From positions 2,342,214 through 2,406,213 of the forward strand of contig NZ_OY764209.1 in assembly GCF_963668165.1 (NCBI RefSeq): DNA of 64,000 bases, read 5' to 3'. Of this stretch, positions 42,464 to 50,879 are shown in pieces. Under the pieces are notes generated by a model. That model worked only from the letters and a program-made list of their open reading frames with translations. It did not search any database and was not told the origin of the DNA. This DNA comes from Marispirochaeta sp. (GTDB taxonomy: Bacteria > Spirochaetota > Spirochaetia > JC444 > Marispirochaetaceae). Each line of letters starts with the position of its first letter. Positions within the stretch are counted from its first letter, which is position 1. The translations under genes were made by a program, and so were the position numbers.

Positions 42464-43033
42464 GTGACTCCCACAGTCCAAAAAGGTTTGAGTCTGCTGC
42501 AAAACGGCCGTTACGAAGAGGCGATGGAGATTTTCCTTCAGGTACTGTACGATGACCCCAAAGATCGGGATGCTCTTAAAAACATCGGCATAGCCTATAC
42601 CGAACTTGGGCGTAACGAGGAGGCGGAAAAGGCTCTCTTTTACTATCTTGACCTGTATCCGGACGACGCTGAGGCCCTTGAAGGGCTTGGCTGTGCTTTT
42701 TACCGACAGAAAGTCTATTACAAAGCCTATGAGCTGCTCACCCGTGCTTCGTCCCTGCGTCCCGAAGCACCTTCCATCTACCGCAATCTGGGATTAGTCC
42801 AGCTTGCCATCGACAAGAAGGAAGAGGGGTATGAGAACCTGAAAAAGGCCCATGTAATGAACCTCTTCGACTATAAAACCGCCTATGCCTATGCCGCAGC
42901 ATGTCAGAAAACCGGGCGTATAGATGAGGCCGAGGAGATCCTGACCGAGCTGCTGCAGGACTATCTGCCGGAGGAACTTGAATCCACCATACGCAAGGAT
43001 CTGGAGGTGTTAAGAAAAGCACGTCTTCGTTGA
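42464..43033 (+). CDS. TPR-repeat protein
   Basis: A 189-aa helical protein, started at GTG 42464 with AAGGAGG 5-6 nt upstream. About five TPRs are visible: LLQNGRYEEAMEIFLQVLYD, IGIAYTELGRNEEAEKALFY, LGCAFYRQKVYYKAYELLTR, LGLVQLAIDKKEEGYENLKK and AAACQKTGRIDEAEEILTEL. No export signal. Next to the FliG-like gene; an adaptor role is a guess. Confidence 0.83.
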   Translation: MTPTVQKGLSLLQNGRYEEAMEIFLQVLYDDPKDRDALKNIGIAYTELGRNEEAEKALFYYLDLYPDDAEALEGLGCAFYRQKVYYKAYELLTRASSLRPEAPSIYRNLGLVQLAIDKKEEGYENLKKAHVMNLFDYKTAYAYAAACQKTGRIDEAEEILTELLQDYLPEELESTIRKDLEVLRKARLR

Positions 43034-43065
43034 CCCTGACGGAAGGTGCTGATACTATCTATCCT

Positions 43066-44256
43066 ATGGATATTCGCCGTAAGCTTTCCCGGGCCTATGG
43101 AAAGGGTGATAATGGCTCCGGTGAGAATGGAAAGGATTCTGATCAGAAGCCGGTTGTTCGTCCGGTCAGCTGGGCCCCCTTTTCGAATAGTGGGGAGAAT
43201 AGCGATTCCGACAGACAGGAAAACCGGAAAAAGCCCGCCGGTAGACCTGCCGGACTTCTCAAAACCGTTAAGGACAGCGACGGAGTAAAGAAGGCGGCAA
43301 AGTTCCTGCTTTTACTCAACAAAGATGATGCTGCAAAGATCATGCGTCACTTTTCCGAGGATGAATTACTGCAGATTTCTGCGGCCATGGCAGAAGTCCG
43401 CTCAGTTACATCGGAAGAGGCAAAAAATCTTTTACAGGAATTCGGATTTCTTAAAATCCCTCCCCATACCTCAACAGGAGGAGTCGATGTCGCCTCTGCA
43501 ATCCTGACAGCATCCTTTGGCAAAGAGAAGGCTGATGAGGTACTTAGAAAGGTTGTTCCTTTTGGTGGAGAAAAGCCTTTTTCGTTTTTGGAAGAGTACG
43601 AGGCTCATCAGATTTCGACTTTACTGAAGAAAGAAAGTCCCAGGGTTATAGCCCTGGTCTTGAGATTTTTATCCGCCAGGAAATCCTCGGCAGTTCTGAA
43701 ATCCCTGCCGGTAACGACCAGGGTCGAGGTTGTGCGCCGTCTGGGAAGAATGGACAAAGTCGACAACGATGCCCTGGACAGGATGCAGACGGCCCTGCGG
43801 GAAAAAATTCGTTCCATGGGTAAGGTTGTTACCCAGGAAGTCGATGGACCGTCTACACTTGCAGCTATTCTCAAGCATCTTTCCCTGGACCATGAAGACA
43901 GTCTGCTCAGGGGGATTGAAGAAACCAATCCGGAACTGGGCAAGGAAATAAAGGAGAAGGTTTACACTCTGGACCTGCTGCTGAATATCTCTGACAAGGA
44001 GCTTCAGGATGTCCTGCGCACCCATCCGGATGAAGAGGTTGCCAGAATGCTGAAAGGCAGGGATATGAGGGTCAGCGAAAAGGTGCTGCATAATTTATCA
44101 GCCCGGCGCAGACAAATGGTGGAGGACGAAATAGAGCGTCTCGGCTCCATCCCCAGAAGGGAGGCGGATGAGGCGGCCAGGGAGTTTCTGGATTATCTTA
44201 TGCGTCTTTCGGATCAGGGTCTGGTCCATTTTGTGGACCGGGATGAGATTATTTAG
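43066..44256 (+). CDS. fliG1: FliG-like protein (spirochete FliG1 type)
   Basis: A 396-aa FliG-family protein. A 60-residue polar, Pro/Ser/Asp-rich start is followed by the FliG N and M domains (VKKAAKFLLLLNKDDAAKIMRHF; ESPRVIALVLRFLSARKSS) and the C domain (LDLLLNISDKELQDVLRTHP, LHNLSARRRQMVEDEIERLG). Most of the charged torque-helix positions (Arg, Asp/Glu) are kept. FliG forms the rotor ring of the flagellar motor. Spirochetes carry two FliGs, and the one away from the flagellar operon is usually FliG1. Start: ATG 43066, or TTG 43030 overlapping the upstream stop; neither has a good ribosome site. Confidence 0.84.
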   Translation: MDIRRKLSRAYGKGDNGSGENGKDSDQKPVVRPVSWAPFSNSGENSDSDRQENRKKPAGRPAGLLKTVKDSDGVKKAAKFLLLLNKDDAAKIMRHFSEDELLQISAAMAEVRSVTSEEAKNLLQEFGFLKIPPHTSTGGVDVASAILTASFGKEKADEVLRKVVPFGGEKPFSFLEEYEAHQISTLLKKESPRVIALVLRFLSARKSSAVLKSLPVTTRVEVVRRLGRMDKVDNDALDRMQTALREKIRSMGKVVTQEVDGPSTLAAILKHLSLDHEDSLLRGIEETNPELGKEIKEKVYTLDLLLNISDKELQDVLRTHPDEEVARMLKGRDMRVSEKVLHNLSARRRQMVEDEIERLGSIPRREADEAAREFLDYLMRLSDQGLVHFVDRDEII

Positions 44257-44259
44257 TAA

Positions 44260-44610
44260 TCAACCCTTGAGATCGTCCCGGGGCGGAGAAAAGAAATCCA
44301 GCAAAACCGTCGGTTCATCGTAGATGCTGACCTCATGTTTCACTCCAACAGGTGCATGATACCAGTCTCCCGGGGACAAGTCCTTTTTTTGTCCGTTGAC
44401 GGTAAAACATGCCTTTCCGGATACGACGTAACCCATCTGTTCATGAGCATCGTGACTGTGGGCGGGAAAACTCTTGTTGGGAGGAAAATGGTATTCCACT
44501 ACCTGAAGATGTTCACCCGTATATATGTAGCGGACTACATCTCCTTCTACAGTTTCCTTACGCATCTGCCCGGCATTGAAAAAAGCTTTCCAGTTCTTTT
44601 GAGCGTTCAT
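44260..44610 (-). CDS. Cupin-domain protein
   Basis: A 116-aa single-cupin protein. Metal ligands are in PAHSHDAHEQMGYVVSGKA (HxH...E region) and GVKHEV (His). The conserved GDWYHAPVGVKHE turn is present. Cupins of this size bind metals and small ligands; the substrate is unclear. It converges with fliG1, 3 bp from its stop. Confidence 0.82.
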   Translation of the reverse strand: MNAQKNWKAFFNAGQMRKETVEGDVVRYIYTGEHLQVVEYHFPPNKSFPAHSHDAHEQMGYVVSGKACFTVNGQKKDLSPGDWYHAPVGVKHEVSIYDEPTVLLDFFSPPRDDLKG

Positions 44611-44634
44611 AAAAGTAATATATCAATGGACATT

Positions 44635-44663
44635 GGAAAAATATACCCCCGCACAAGCGGGGG
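44635..44663 (-). terminator. Terminator after cstA
   Basis: CCCCCGC (44646-44652) pairs with GCGGGGG (44657-44663). Read on the minus strand, the stem is followed by TATATTTTTCC, ending transcription from the cstA side. Confidence 0.8.
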
Positions 44664-44689
44664 AGAGGGGATAGGTCTTCGGCAGTTAA

Positions 44690-46117
44690 TTATTGCACCG
44701 GTGCCAGGGCCTCTTTTTTGGGCAGTTTAACAAGAAACAGAGCAAGAAGAGCGGCGGCGGTAATCAGTCCGACAGGATAAGAGATTGTTGTGGGAAGTCT
44801 GAGTCCTTCCGGAGCCTGCAGGATATACGTTGTTACTACAGCAGTCATGAAGGTAGCCGGAGCTGTCGCCAGCCAATGGAAGCGCCTGTTGACTGCAAGG
44901 TATGCAGCAGCCGCCCAGAGAACAATGGTAGCCAGGGTTTGATTGGACCAGGCAAAGTAACGCCATATAATGGAAAAATCGATAAAGGTCAGAATAAAGC
45001 CGACACCCAGCAACGGCAGAGCCAGCATGAGCCTGTTCTTAATCGGTGTCTGATCAAGGCTGATTGAGTCTGCAACGGTGAGCCGGGCAGAGCGGAAGGC
45101 TGTATCGCCTGAGGTTATGGGACAGGCAATTACCCCCAGTATTGCGAGGATTCCGCCTATTGCGCCAAGCAGACCGATGGAGACGCGGTTGACCACAAGG
45201 CCGGTGCCTCCTTCCGCAAGAGTTGCTTGAAGACCAGCTATTCCTCCGTTAAAAAAGGTCATGGCCGCAGCGGCCCATATCAGGGCAATGATTCCTTCCC
45301 CTACCATGGCGCCATAGAAGACTCTGCGGCCGTACTTCTCGTTTGCAAGACAGCGGGACATTATGGGGGACTGAGTGGAGTGAAACCCGGAAATGGCCCC
45401 ACAGGCAATGGTGATAAAGAGCATCGGCCAGATAGCAAGCCCCGAGGGGTGCATGTTCGAAAGGGTAATCTCAGGGATCGGCATGGCACCAAAAATCAGC
45501 GCACCGCCGATTCCAATCGCCATAATCAGCAGGACTGCCCCGAAAACCGGATAAAAGCGGCCTATTAATTTGTCTACAGGAATAACTGTCGCCAGAAAAT
45601 AGTAGGCCAGGATCAGAATAAGCCAGAACTTCTCCTGGGCGAATATTCCGGTCATCCCAAGGTTGGCAAGAAGCCCCGCCGGACCATACATGAAAACTGT
45701 GCCGACAAGGACCAGAAGAACGACAGAAAAGACCCGCATAACCATCCGGATCTTGTCGCCCAGGTAAAACCCTACGATTTCGGAAACACTTTTCCCGTCA
45801 TGACGGATCGAGAGCATTCCGGAAAAGTAATCATGTACTCCTCCCGCGAATATGGTTCCCAGAACGATCCAGAGAAAGGCTGCAGGACCGAAAAGAGCTC
45901 CCATGATGGCGCCGAATATCGGTCCGAGGCCAGCTATGTTTAAAAGCTGGATTAGGAAGATCTTGTACCAGGGCAGCTCGACGTAATCGATACCGTCCGC
46001 TTTTGTTACTGCGGGGGTTTTTCTGGACGGATCGACCCCGAACACTTTGTCGACAAAGGCTCCGTAAATAAAGTAGCCTCCGATCAATACACCCAGGGAA
46101 AGTAAAAAGCTTATCAT
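44690..46117 (-). CDS. cstA: CstA-family carbon-starvation/pyruvate transporter
   Basis: A 475-aa membrane protein with about 13 helices. It begins FLLSLGVLIGGYFIYGAFVDKVFG and contains YKIFLIQLLNIAGLGPIFGAI and FHSTQSPIMSRCLANEKYG, the conserved CstA blocks. E. coli relatives CstA and BtsT (about 700 aa) import pyruvate and peptides; this shorter form is common outside enterobacteria. SD AGGAGG is about 6 nt before ATG 46117. lytS and lytR just upstream match the BtsSR-BtsT arrangement. Confidence 0.93.
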   Translation of the reverse strand: MISFLLSLGVLIGGYFIYGAFVDKVFGVDPSRKTPAVTKADGIDYVELPWYKIFLIQLLNIAGLGPIFGAIMGALFGPAAFLWIVLGTIFAGGVHDYFSGMLSIRHDGKSVSEIVGFYLGDKIRMVMRVFSVVLLVLVGTVFMYGPAGLLANLGMTGIFAQEKFWLILILAYYFLATVIPVDKLIGRFYPVFGAVLLIMAIGIGGALIFGAMPIPEITLSNMHPSGLAIWPMLFITIACGAISGFHSTQSPIMSRCLANEKYGRRVFYGAMVGEGIIALIWAAAAMTFFNGGIAGLQATLAEGGTGLVVNRVSIGLLGAIGGILAILGVIACPITSGDTAFRSARLTVADSISLDQTPIKNRLMLALPLLGVGFILTFIDFSIIWRYFAWSNQTLATIVLWAAAAYLAVNRRFHWLATAPATFMTAVVTTYILQAPEGLRLPTTISYPVGLITAAALLALFLVKLPKKEALAPVQ

Positions 46118-46154
46118 TCGATAACCTCCTTTGGAGTTGAAATATGGGGCATTT

Positions 46155-46183
46155 TAGTTGGTGCATATACGTGCGTGGGGTGA
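46155..46183 (-). promoter_or_regulatory. ACC-type direct repeat upstream of cstA
   Basis: On the minus strand ACCCCACG and ACCAACTA form an imperfect pair with a 19-bp period, roughly where a LytTR-type regulator such as BtsR would bind. No convincing -35 is seen nearby, as expected for an activated promoter. Weak by itself. Confidence 0.3.
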
Positions 46184-46235
46184 ATAAGAACGAAATGTCG
46201 AAAATCCGGTATGAAATACTCGAAGAAACCGATGT

Positions 46236-46994
46236 TTACAGATTCAGTCGCCTGCGGAATTCCCCTATATGGCTCCGGGACACGGGAATCAGCTCATCAG
46301 TACCGCTCAGGCGCAGCATGAAGGTATTGTTGACCCACAGATCTATACGCTCCACCAGAGATATATTCACGATATAACTGCGATGGCAATGGATAAAATC
46401 CGGATGGGTCAGCTGGTTTTCAACCTGCCAGAAGGCGCCGTGATAGGAAAACTCGCCCCTGCGGCTTACAATACGGACCTCCTTGCCCTGTGCCTCGACA
46501 AAGATAATCTCCTGCTGTTTAAGGGGGACGATGGTCTCCCCGGCGTAAAGAGGGATGGGTTTGTGCTCTCTCTGCCGAGGTGTACTCAGTCGGTTTATAA
46601 GACGTTCGAGGTCGGCTACAGAGGGCTGTCGATTTTTAAGGCGACCGAGGGTGTTGTGGAGACGTTCCTGGGAGACAGGTTTTACCAGATAGTCGAGGGC
46701 ATTGACCTCGAAGGCCTGAATAGCGAATTCGTCATAGGCCGTCTGGAAGATTATTACAGGAGGGCTTTGCTGTTTACAGATTTCCCGGGCCGCTTCTATT
46801 CCACTTTTTCCGGGCATCTGTATATCCAGAAACAACAGATCAGGTTTTAAGTCCCGTGCAAGCTCAACCGCGGCGAATCCGTTTTCTCCCTCTCCCACAA
46901 TATCCATACCTCCTGCCTCTTCCAGGAGAAACCGCATCTCTTCCCGGGCCAGGGGTTCGTCGTCCACAATCAGAACCCGCACATCAGGCTCCAA
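46236..46994 (-). CDS. lytR: LytTR-type response regulator
   Basis: A 252-aa regulator. The receiver domain has the acidic pair (IVDDEPL), phospho-acceptor Asp in LLFLDIQMPGKSG, and LVKPV with the conserved Lys. The C-terminal 100 residues are a LytTR DNA-binding domain (IVSRRGEFSYHGAFWQVENQL, FIHCHRSYIVNISLVERID). It is coupled to lytS by an 11-bp overlap. BtsR/LytR homologues control transport or autolysis genes; here cstA lies just downstream. Confidence 0.93.
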   Translation of the reverse strand: MEPDVRVLIVDDEPLAREEMRFLLEEAGGMDIVGEGENGFAAVELARDLKPDLLFLDIQMPGKSGIEAAREICKQQSPPVIIFQTAYDEFAIQAFEVNALDYLVKPVSQERLHNTLGRLKNRQPSVADLERLINRLSTPRQREHKPIPLYAGETIVPLKQQEIIFVEAQGKEVRIVSRRGEFSYHGAFWQVENQLTHPDFIHCHRSYIVNISLVERIDLWVNNTFMLRLSGTDELIPVSRSHIGEFRRRLNL

Positions 46995-48696
46995 TCATTA
47001 GTGACGATTGAACGGGAATAGTGAATTCCACTGTGGTGCCTTCTCCTGGAACGCTTGTGATATGCAGTCCCCGGCCGTATAGATACTCCAGCCGTTCATT
47101 GACGTTTCGCAATCCGATATTGTCGCTGTGTTTATCCCGGTTTAAAGCGCAACTGACTTTGCCGCGATCCATTCCGATGCCGTTGTCTCGAACCTCGAAG
47201 CAGATGGAACCCCCTTTTTGCCGGGCAGAAAGCCATATTGTGCCTCCCTGGAGTTTTCCGGATATGCCGTGTTTAACTGCGTTTTCTACGATCGGTTGAA
47301 GGGTCAGGGGAGGAAGCGGAGTGCTCTTCGGAGCATCAATGGCGTACTCAATTGATATTTTGTCGCCAAAGCGGGTCTTTTCTATTTCCAGGTACGAGCG
47401 TATATATTTTAGCTCTTCTTCCAGAGGAATCCGGGTGTCGGGTTTTTTCAGGGACCGGCGCAGCAGTTCACTTAAGGAAATCAGAAGCGCTCTGGCTTGC
47501 TGGGGTTTTGTCCGTATAAGTGAAGTAATGGTGGTCAAGGCATTGAAGAGAAAATGGGGTCGTATCTGGCTGTGAAGAGCCTGCAACTCTGCTGTTGCCA
47601 GCAATTCCGACTGCCGTTGGAGTTCACTGACTTCGATCTGAGTAGAGAAAAGAGTCGCCAGCCCGAGGGCGACTTCGATATCTACGGAATTTACTGTCCT
47701 GCGGCCGGTACGGTAGAGTTTAAGGGTACCGATGGTCTGGCCTTTAATCTTTAATGGAACAATTACAGCAGAGGAGAGGGGGCACCCATATTCCGAACAG
47801 CTGATCTCTTCTTTGGTGTGGGCAACACGATAGCTTCCGCTCTGAATAACCTCCCTCGTAAGACTCGTCCGCAGGGGCTCCAGGACTTTGTGGTGATTTT
47901 CGCCTGCTCCTTTGTGGGCCAGGCACTTTTCTCTGTCCGTCAGGGAAACCGCTGAAACCTTGAGGTTTTTTAGAATTATTGACGCCGCCATTGCTGCTGT
48001 TTCCGGAGTAAAACCGGTGTGCAGAAACTCGGTGGTTTCCCTTGCGGTGGACAGTACCCGGTGGGATTGTTTGGCGGCGATGCGTTCTTCTTCGTGGAAG
48101 GCGTCCTCGGAAACAGCGATGAACATGCCGATGCCTACAGCGTTTCCCAGAACCATTGGAAGTGCAATTATCTGAACAAGCTGAAAGGCATCAGCAAACG
48201 GCCGGGCGATCAGAAGGATCAGAACCATTTGGATTAGTTCGGCCGTTGCCCCCCATCGGGCGGCGAATAGCCATTTCTTTTCGGCCTTGCGGAAGCGGAA
48301 ACTGAAAAGGCCGGCAATAACCCCCTCCGTAACAGTGGACACCATACAGGCTACAGAAGTGAACCCGCCTATGTCGATGGACCAGCGGTGCAGTCCGGCA
48401 AGCACGCCGGAGCTGATTCCTACCAGGGGTCCGCCAAGCAGTCCGCCTACGAATACTCCGACAACCCGCGCATTTGCAAGAGCCCCCATGATTGGTATTC
48501 CCGTATAGGTACCCAGGATACCGATGCCGGAAAAAAACAGAACCAGAATAACGATATCCCGGGGCTGCGGATGAGTAGCAAGGACCATGCGCTTAAGAAC
48601 TTTAATTCTTGTCAGCAAAAAAGCAAAGAAAAGAATCAAGCCTCCCTGACTGACCAGGTTGCGCAACAGTATGATTATCTGGTTATCGAAGTGCAT
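46984..48696 (-). CDS. lytS: LytS/BtsS-type sensor histidine kinase
   Basis: A 570-aa sensor kinase. The N-terminal 200 residues have five to six membrane helices of the 5TM-5TMR_LYT type (GTYTGIPIMGALANARVVG, GPLVGISSGVLAGLH). A GAF-like domain follows (KVSAVSLTDREKCLAHKGAG), then the His-kinase H-box HSQIRPHFLFNALTTI and ATPase blocks (PIVENAVKHG, VRDNGIGMD). In BtsS this sensor binds pyruvate. ATG 48696 is the likely start; an upstream frame to 48747 exists. Confidence 0.92.
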   Translation of the reverse strand: MHFDNQIIILLRNLVSQGGLILFFAFLLTRIKVLKRMVLATHPQPRDIVILVLFFSGIGILGTYTGIPIMGALANARVVGVFVGGLLGGPLVGISSGVLAGLHRWSIDIGGFTSVACMVSTVTEGVIAGLFSFRFRKAEKKWLFAARWGATAELIQMVLILLIARPFADAFQLVQIIALPMVLGNAVGIGMFIAVSEDAFHEEERIAAKQSHRVLSTARETTEFLHTGFTPETAAMAASIILKNLKVSAVSLTDREKCLAHKGAGENHHKVLEPLRTSLTREVIQSGSYRVAHTKEEISCSEYGCPLSSAVIVPLKIKGQTIGTLKLYRTGRRTVNSVDIEVALGLATLFSTQIEVSELQRQSELLATAELQALHSQIRPHFLFNALTTITSLIRTKPQQARALLISLSELLRRSLKKPDTRIPLEEELKYIRSYLEIEKTRFGDKISIEYAIDAPKSTPLPPLTLQPIVENAVKHGISGKLQGGTIWLSARQKGGSICFEVRDNGIGMDRGKVSCALNRDKHSDNIGLRNVNERLEYLYGRGLHITSVPGEGTTVEFTIPVQSSLMIGA

Positions 48697-48731
48697 AAAA
48701 CTACCGGATCCAGAATACAACAAAGCATAAG

Positions 48732-48745
48732 GGTGCTCAAGCACC
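48732..48745. promoter_or_regulatory. Perfect palindrome upstream of lytS
   Basis: GGTGCT-CA-AGCACC is a perfect 6-2-6 inverted repeat. On the minus strand it overlaps the -35 region of a possible lytS promoter (TTGAGC, 17 bp, TATTCT), so it could be an operator. No T-run follows. Confidence 0.4.
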
Positions 48746-48752
48746 AACCTTC

Positions 48753-48781
48753 TTGAGAATCACGGTAAAAGATAGTACTAT
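48753..48781 (+). promoter_or_regulatory. Promoter of the 68-aa protein gene
   Basis: TTGAGA (48753-48758), 17-bp spacer, TACTAT (48776-48781). Leader of about 70 nt to the ATG at 48860. Confidence 0.45.
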
Positions 48782-48859
48782 ACATGCAGTAAAGTGACTT
48801 CGGCTCTGATTGCCCGAAGAGTATTTACAAGAAGTTTTATCCTTTGGAGGATAGGTTGT

Positions 48860-49066
48860 ATGGTCGGCCGCAATGAGTTTTTCTCCGTACCTATAGGACA
48901 GACTTTAGTTGAGCAAGGGGAACTAAGTAAAGAACAGGTTGATCAGGTCCTGCAACGGCAGAAAGACGGCGATAAACGCCTGTTTGGCGAGATAGCTGTG
49001 GATATGGGCTATATTGATCTTTTAACAGTGATCCGCTATCTGGAAGCCGAAGACAGGGGAGAGTAG
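48860..49066 (+). CDS. 68-aa protein similar to the GspE/MshE N-terminal domain
   Basis: ATG 48860 has GGAGG about 10 nt upstream. The sequence PIGQTLVEQGELSKEQVDQV, then KRLFGEIAVDMGYIDLLTV, has the pair of LGxxLVxxGxLSxEQ repeats typical of GspE/PilB/MshE N-terminal domains, which in MshE bind c-di-GMP. No ATPase domain follows. Stand-alone copies may sense c-di-GMP or bind partner proteins. Function not known. Confidence 0.7.
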   Translation: MVGRNEFFSVPIGQTLVEQGELSKEQVDQVLQRQKDGDKRLFGEIAVDMGYIDLLTVIRYLEAEDRGE

Positions 49067-49095
49067 CAACGTCGGCCCTCTTTGTTCTACAAAGG

Positions 49096-50718
49096 TCACT
49101 GGATGTTGCAGGTGATGGTAAATCTGACGCCTTTGCCGTTCCTGTCACTCTCTGTCTGTAGAGTGCCGTCCAGTTGATGCACCAGGGAATCTACCAGTTT
49201 CAAACCCAGTCCATGTGTGTCTTTTACAGTTATGGATTCCGGCAGACCAGGACCGTTATCCTCGTAAATAAGATGCATCTTTAAATCTGTATTCAATACA
49301 TGCAGGCCGATGTACCCTTCTTCCACATCATTAAACGCGTATTTCATTGAATTGGTGACCAGTTCATTGATGATAATCCCGAGGGGTGACAGGACTTTTG
49401 GACTAAGAAACACGTTATCGACCTTAACATCGAAAGTGACTCGCGGAATCGGTGGAAATATACTTCTTATTCTTCCAACCAAAGGGGGAATAAAATCCCT
49501 GGCATTCAATTCACTGTAGTTTTCTGAATGGTACAGTTGTTCATACAATACCATCATGATCTGCAGCCGGCGGGCCGCGTCGGTGATAATATCCCTGCTG
49601 GTTTTATCTTCCAGCGAATGGGCCTGGATGGACAGGAGACTGTGGGTGGTGTTCATGTTGTTTTTTATTCTATGGTGTGTCTCCTTCAGAAGCAGTTCCT
49701 TTTCCGTAAGCAGGTCCTGAAGCTGCTGTCTGCTTTTTCGTAAATCGTCCTCGATTTTTTGTCGTTTAAGAGCAATGGAGGCCTGCCGCACAAAGGCTTC
49801 AATGGTTTCGCTGTTCTGTATCTCATTCCCATTTTTCAGTAAAAAAGTAGCGGTGGCATAAATCTCTCTGTCTACCACAAAGGCGATTCCGTATATACTA
49901 CCAATCTGAAATATTTTCTCAATAGTGGAACCAATCGTCTTTGGGATGCCTCTAAAGGTGAGTTCGTGAAGTCCCCCGGTGAATTTTTCAAGTTTTCCTG
50001 TCGCCAGATCTAAAAGAGATGAATTCATTGTGTAAGTATTCCCGACGGGATTGATTCCGAGGAGGGCTGTCAGCTTTTCATACCTGTCTCCGACCCCCAG
50101 AAGGGCTTCTGTGGTCAAAATACCGCGTTCCTGATTAACCGAGTTAACCGTGATGTATGAATCAGGGGTCAGAGAGTAGAGGCACTCCCCGATGTAGGTA
50201 TACATGTCGCGGTTCACCGCTGTATCGATGAATTGAACGGCTGTCTCAGCAAGGAACCGGATGTTTTTCAGCTGTCCCTGCCTTGATTGTTCTACCAGCT
50301 CCCTCTCTTTGTTTTCATTCTTCAGCCTTTGATGGGCATTGAACAGTTCAAACGCCATGTTGATGGATTCGAGTAATACGAATTCCCCGGTATACTTCAG
50401 AACATATCCGTATCTGGCGATTCCTTGTACCTTGTTGACGGTTTCCTGCTCTTCGTGACTGGTGCAGAAAACAACAGGAAGATCCCTCAGTCTAAGAATA
50501 CCTTCAGCAGCAGCAGCTCCGTCCATCTTTCCGGGTCCCAGATCTATATCCATAAGGACAAGATCTATTGAGCCGTTCTTGTGTACTGCGTTGATTGCCT
50601 TTTCTCCGCTATCCGTAACCAGGACTTGGTAGCCGTTTTCTTCGAGGACAGTCTTCTCCGTCGCGGCGATGATAGCTTCATCTTCCACAAGGAGGATTGT
50701 TTTTTGTTCAATAGCCAT
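49096..50718 (-). CDS. Receiver-histidine kinase hybrid (REC, GAF-like, HisKA_2/HWE type)
   Basis: A 540-aa protein. Residues 1-120 are a receiver domain (LLVEDEAIIAATE, LVLMDIDLGPGKMDG). The middle (about 155-310) looks GAF-like and senses an unknown signal. The kinase part has ETHHRIKNNMNTTHSLLSI, the H-box of the HisKA_2 class, and ATPase blocks (IINELVTNSMKYAF, EDNGPGLP, HGLGLKLVDSL). The receiver-first order suggests control of the kinase by another kinase. SD AAGGAAA precedes the ATG. No partner regulator adjoins. Confidence 0.88.
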   Translation of the reverse strand: MAIEQKTILLVEDEAIIAATEKTVLEENGYQVLVTDSGEKAINAVHKNGSIDLVLMDIDLGPGKMDGAAAAEGILRLRDLPVVFCTSHEEQETVNKVQGIARYGYVLKYTGEFVLLESINMAFELFNAHQRLKNENKERELVEQSRQGQLKNIRFLAETAVQFIDTAVNRDMYTYIGECLYSLTPDSYITVNSVNQERGILTTEALLGVGDRYEKLTALLGINPVGNTYTMNSSLLDLATGKLEKFTGGLHELTFRGIPKTIGSTIEKIFQIGSIYGIAFVVDREIYATATFLLKNGNEIQNSETIEAFVRQASIALKRQKIEDDLRKSRQQLQDLLTEKELLLKETHHRIKNNMNTTHSLLSIQAHSLEDKTSRDIITDAARRLQIMMVLYEQLYHSENYSELNARDFIPPLVGRIRSIFPPIPRVTFDVKVDNVFLSPKVLSPLGIIINELVTNSMKYAFNDVEEGYIGLHVLNTDLKMHLIYEDNGPGLPESITVKDTHGLGLKLVDSLVHQLDGTLQTESDRNGKGVRFTITCNIQ

Positions 50719-50840
50719 TGGTTTCCTTTCGCAGTTTCGGATACCCTGCCCGATTCGGGATTTCAGAATCTTTACCTCTGGTACAATTATAGCTGTTTAC
50801 GGGCATTTTACAAATAGTCTGACCGGGTATGTAACAAATC

Positions 50841-50870
50841 TTGACACCCCTTCAAGTTCGCCTGTACTAT
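50841..50870 (+). promoter_or_regulatory. Promoter of alaS, adjoining the start
   Basis: TTGACA (50841-50846), 18-bp spacer, TACTAT (50865-50870), then 9 nt (GCTAATCCT) to ATG 50880. No Shine-Dalgarno is present in those 9 nt. Confidence 0.5.
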
Positions 50871-50879
50871 GCTAATCCT

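Noticed and set aside
44617..44645. Seventh leaderless promoter before the cupin gene (TATATT 6 nt from the ATG)
   Set aside because: No acceptable -35 at 16-18 bp; the region is taken by the cstA terminator.
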